Position numbers and translations under genes: made by a program. Shown piece after piece: positions 21,832-22,049 of a stretch of 22,049 nucleotides of DNA (the first letter of the stretch is position 1; each line of letters begins with the position of its first letter). This DNA comes from Chloroflexota bacterium (GTDB taxonomy: Bacteria; Chloroflexota; Chloroflexia; Thermomicrobiales; UBA6265), in the NCBI GenBank assembly GCA_023389575.1, contig JAEWEG010000026.1, positions 1-22,049 of the forward strand, given 5' to 3'. The notes under the pieces are model-generated. The model saw only the letters and a list, made by a program, of their open reading frames with translations. It made no database searches and had not been told where the DNA came from.

Positions 21832-22049
21832 ATGGACCGCTCGACATTTTCCGATCAGGAGGCTCGAACGCCATCGCGCCGCGCCAGTTGGCTGGATACC
21901 AGCATCGCCAGCGGTTTCATCGCCACCATCGCGATGACCGCCGCCATGGCCATCGCCTACGGTGTGGTGAACGCCTTCGGCGATGAAGGTGGCAACACCC
22001 TGCAACGCTGGTTCGCGGCGCTCACCACCAACGAACTGGTGGACCGGGT
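21832..22049 (+). CDS. 5' part of a membrane protein, running off the right edge
   Basis: The ATG at 21832 follows AGGAG by six bases and has its own promoter. Seventy-two codons are visible. A hydrophilic, Arg/Ser-rich N-terminus (1-22) is followed by a hydrophobic helix (about 24-46, 'IASGFIATIAMTAAMAIAYGVV'), then a Gly/Asn/Asp-containing loop and 'LQRWFAALTTNEL'. This looks like the first helix of a multi-pass membrane protein. Family not recognised from this fragment. Confidence 0.75.
   Translation, partial: MDRSTFSDQEARTPSRRASWLDTSIASGFIATIAMTAAMAIAYGVVNAFGDEGGNTLQRWFAALTTNELVDR

Noticed and set aside
1..22049. tRNA or rRNA genes, insertion sequences, phage genes
   Set aside because: No T-arm-like GGTTCGAATCC block, no rRNA-like stretch, and no transposase or integrase motif were seen on either strand by eye; a dedicated search could still find something.

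Overview
The window is a high-GC bacterial chromosome segment, most consistent with Chloroflexota and probably the Thermomicrobia side of that phylum. The reasons are lipid- or signal-peptide proteins that mature at 'AQDATPEA'-type termini, Pro/Thr/Glu-rich surface stalks, tandem small YtxH proteins, and strong GC bias at third codon positions. No rRNA, tRNA, CRISPR array or insertion sequence was recognised. The taxonomic call is an inference from protein style, not from a marker gene.

Layout. Positions 1-441 hold the start of one minus-strand gene and a small hypothetical gene, separated by a perfect 14-bp hairpin. Positions 700-3990 carry four consecutive exported proteins built from five copies of one domain that resembles the DUF4352 (telokin-like, immunoglobulin-fold) family. 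Positions 4345-5130 encode an exported intradiol-dioxygenase-type protein. It is followed by a small ribbon-helix-helix protein (5205-5453) and an Mrp/ApbC iron-sulfur carrier ATPase (5626-6732) that ends in a clear terminator. Positions 6831-9070 are lower in GC in the lines I counted. They hold an erythromycin-esterase-family gene on the minus strand and about 930 bp without a convincing gene. An AadA-like nucleotidyltransferase (9071-9871) follows.

Positions 9874-12539 are the most intriguing stretch. On the minus strand lie a 101-aa protein with C-terminal 13-residue repeats preceded by Gly-Gly-Gly, and a membrane-anchored C39-like cysteine peptidase. Divergently on the plus strand, behind a good sigma-70-type promoter, lie a 103-aa small protein and a radical SAM enzyme. 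The architecture is compatible with an undescribed peptide-modification (RiPP-like) locus, but this is a hypothesis.

Positions 12549-14173 (minus) carry a degenerate gamma-glutamylcyclotransferase-like protein and a MidA/NDUFAF7-type methyltransferase. Positions 14354-15478 carry two YtxH-type small membrane proteins, a strong terminator, an inverted-repeat-rich intergenic region and a small acidic protein. An RlmM/FtsJ-like RNA methyltransferase and an inositol-monophosphatase-family enzyme overlap by ATGA (15504-17353). The region ends with a 1308-aa surface protein (17610-21536). It has seven approximately 117-residue two-cysteine domains in an (AB)3B-like pattern, about 48 four-residue Thr-Glu-x-Pro units, and an LPVAG-plus-membrane-helix anchor. 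The start of another membrane protein (21832 onward) has its own promoter.

Much of the window is therefore envelope-facing: five to six exported or anchored proteins, a membrane peptidase and small membrane proteins, interspersed with housekeeping enzymes.
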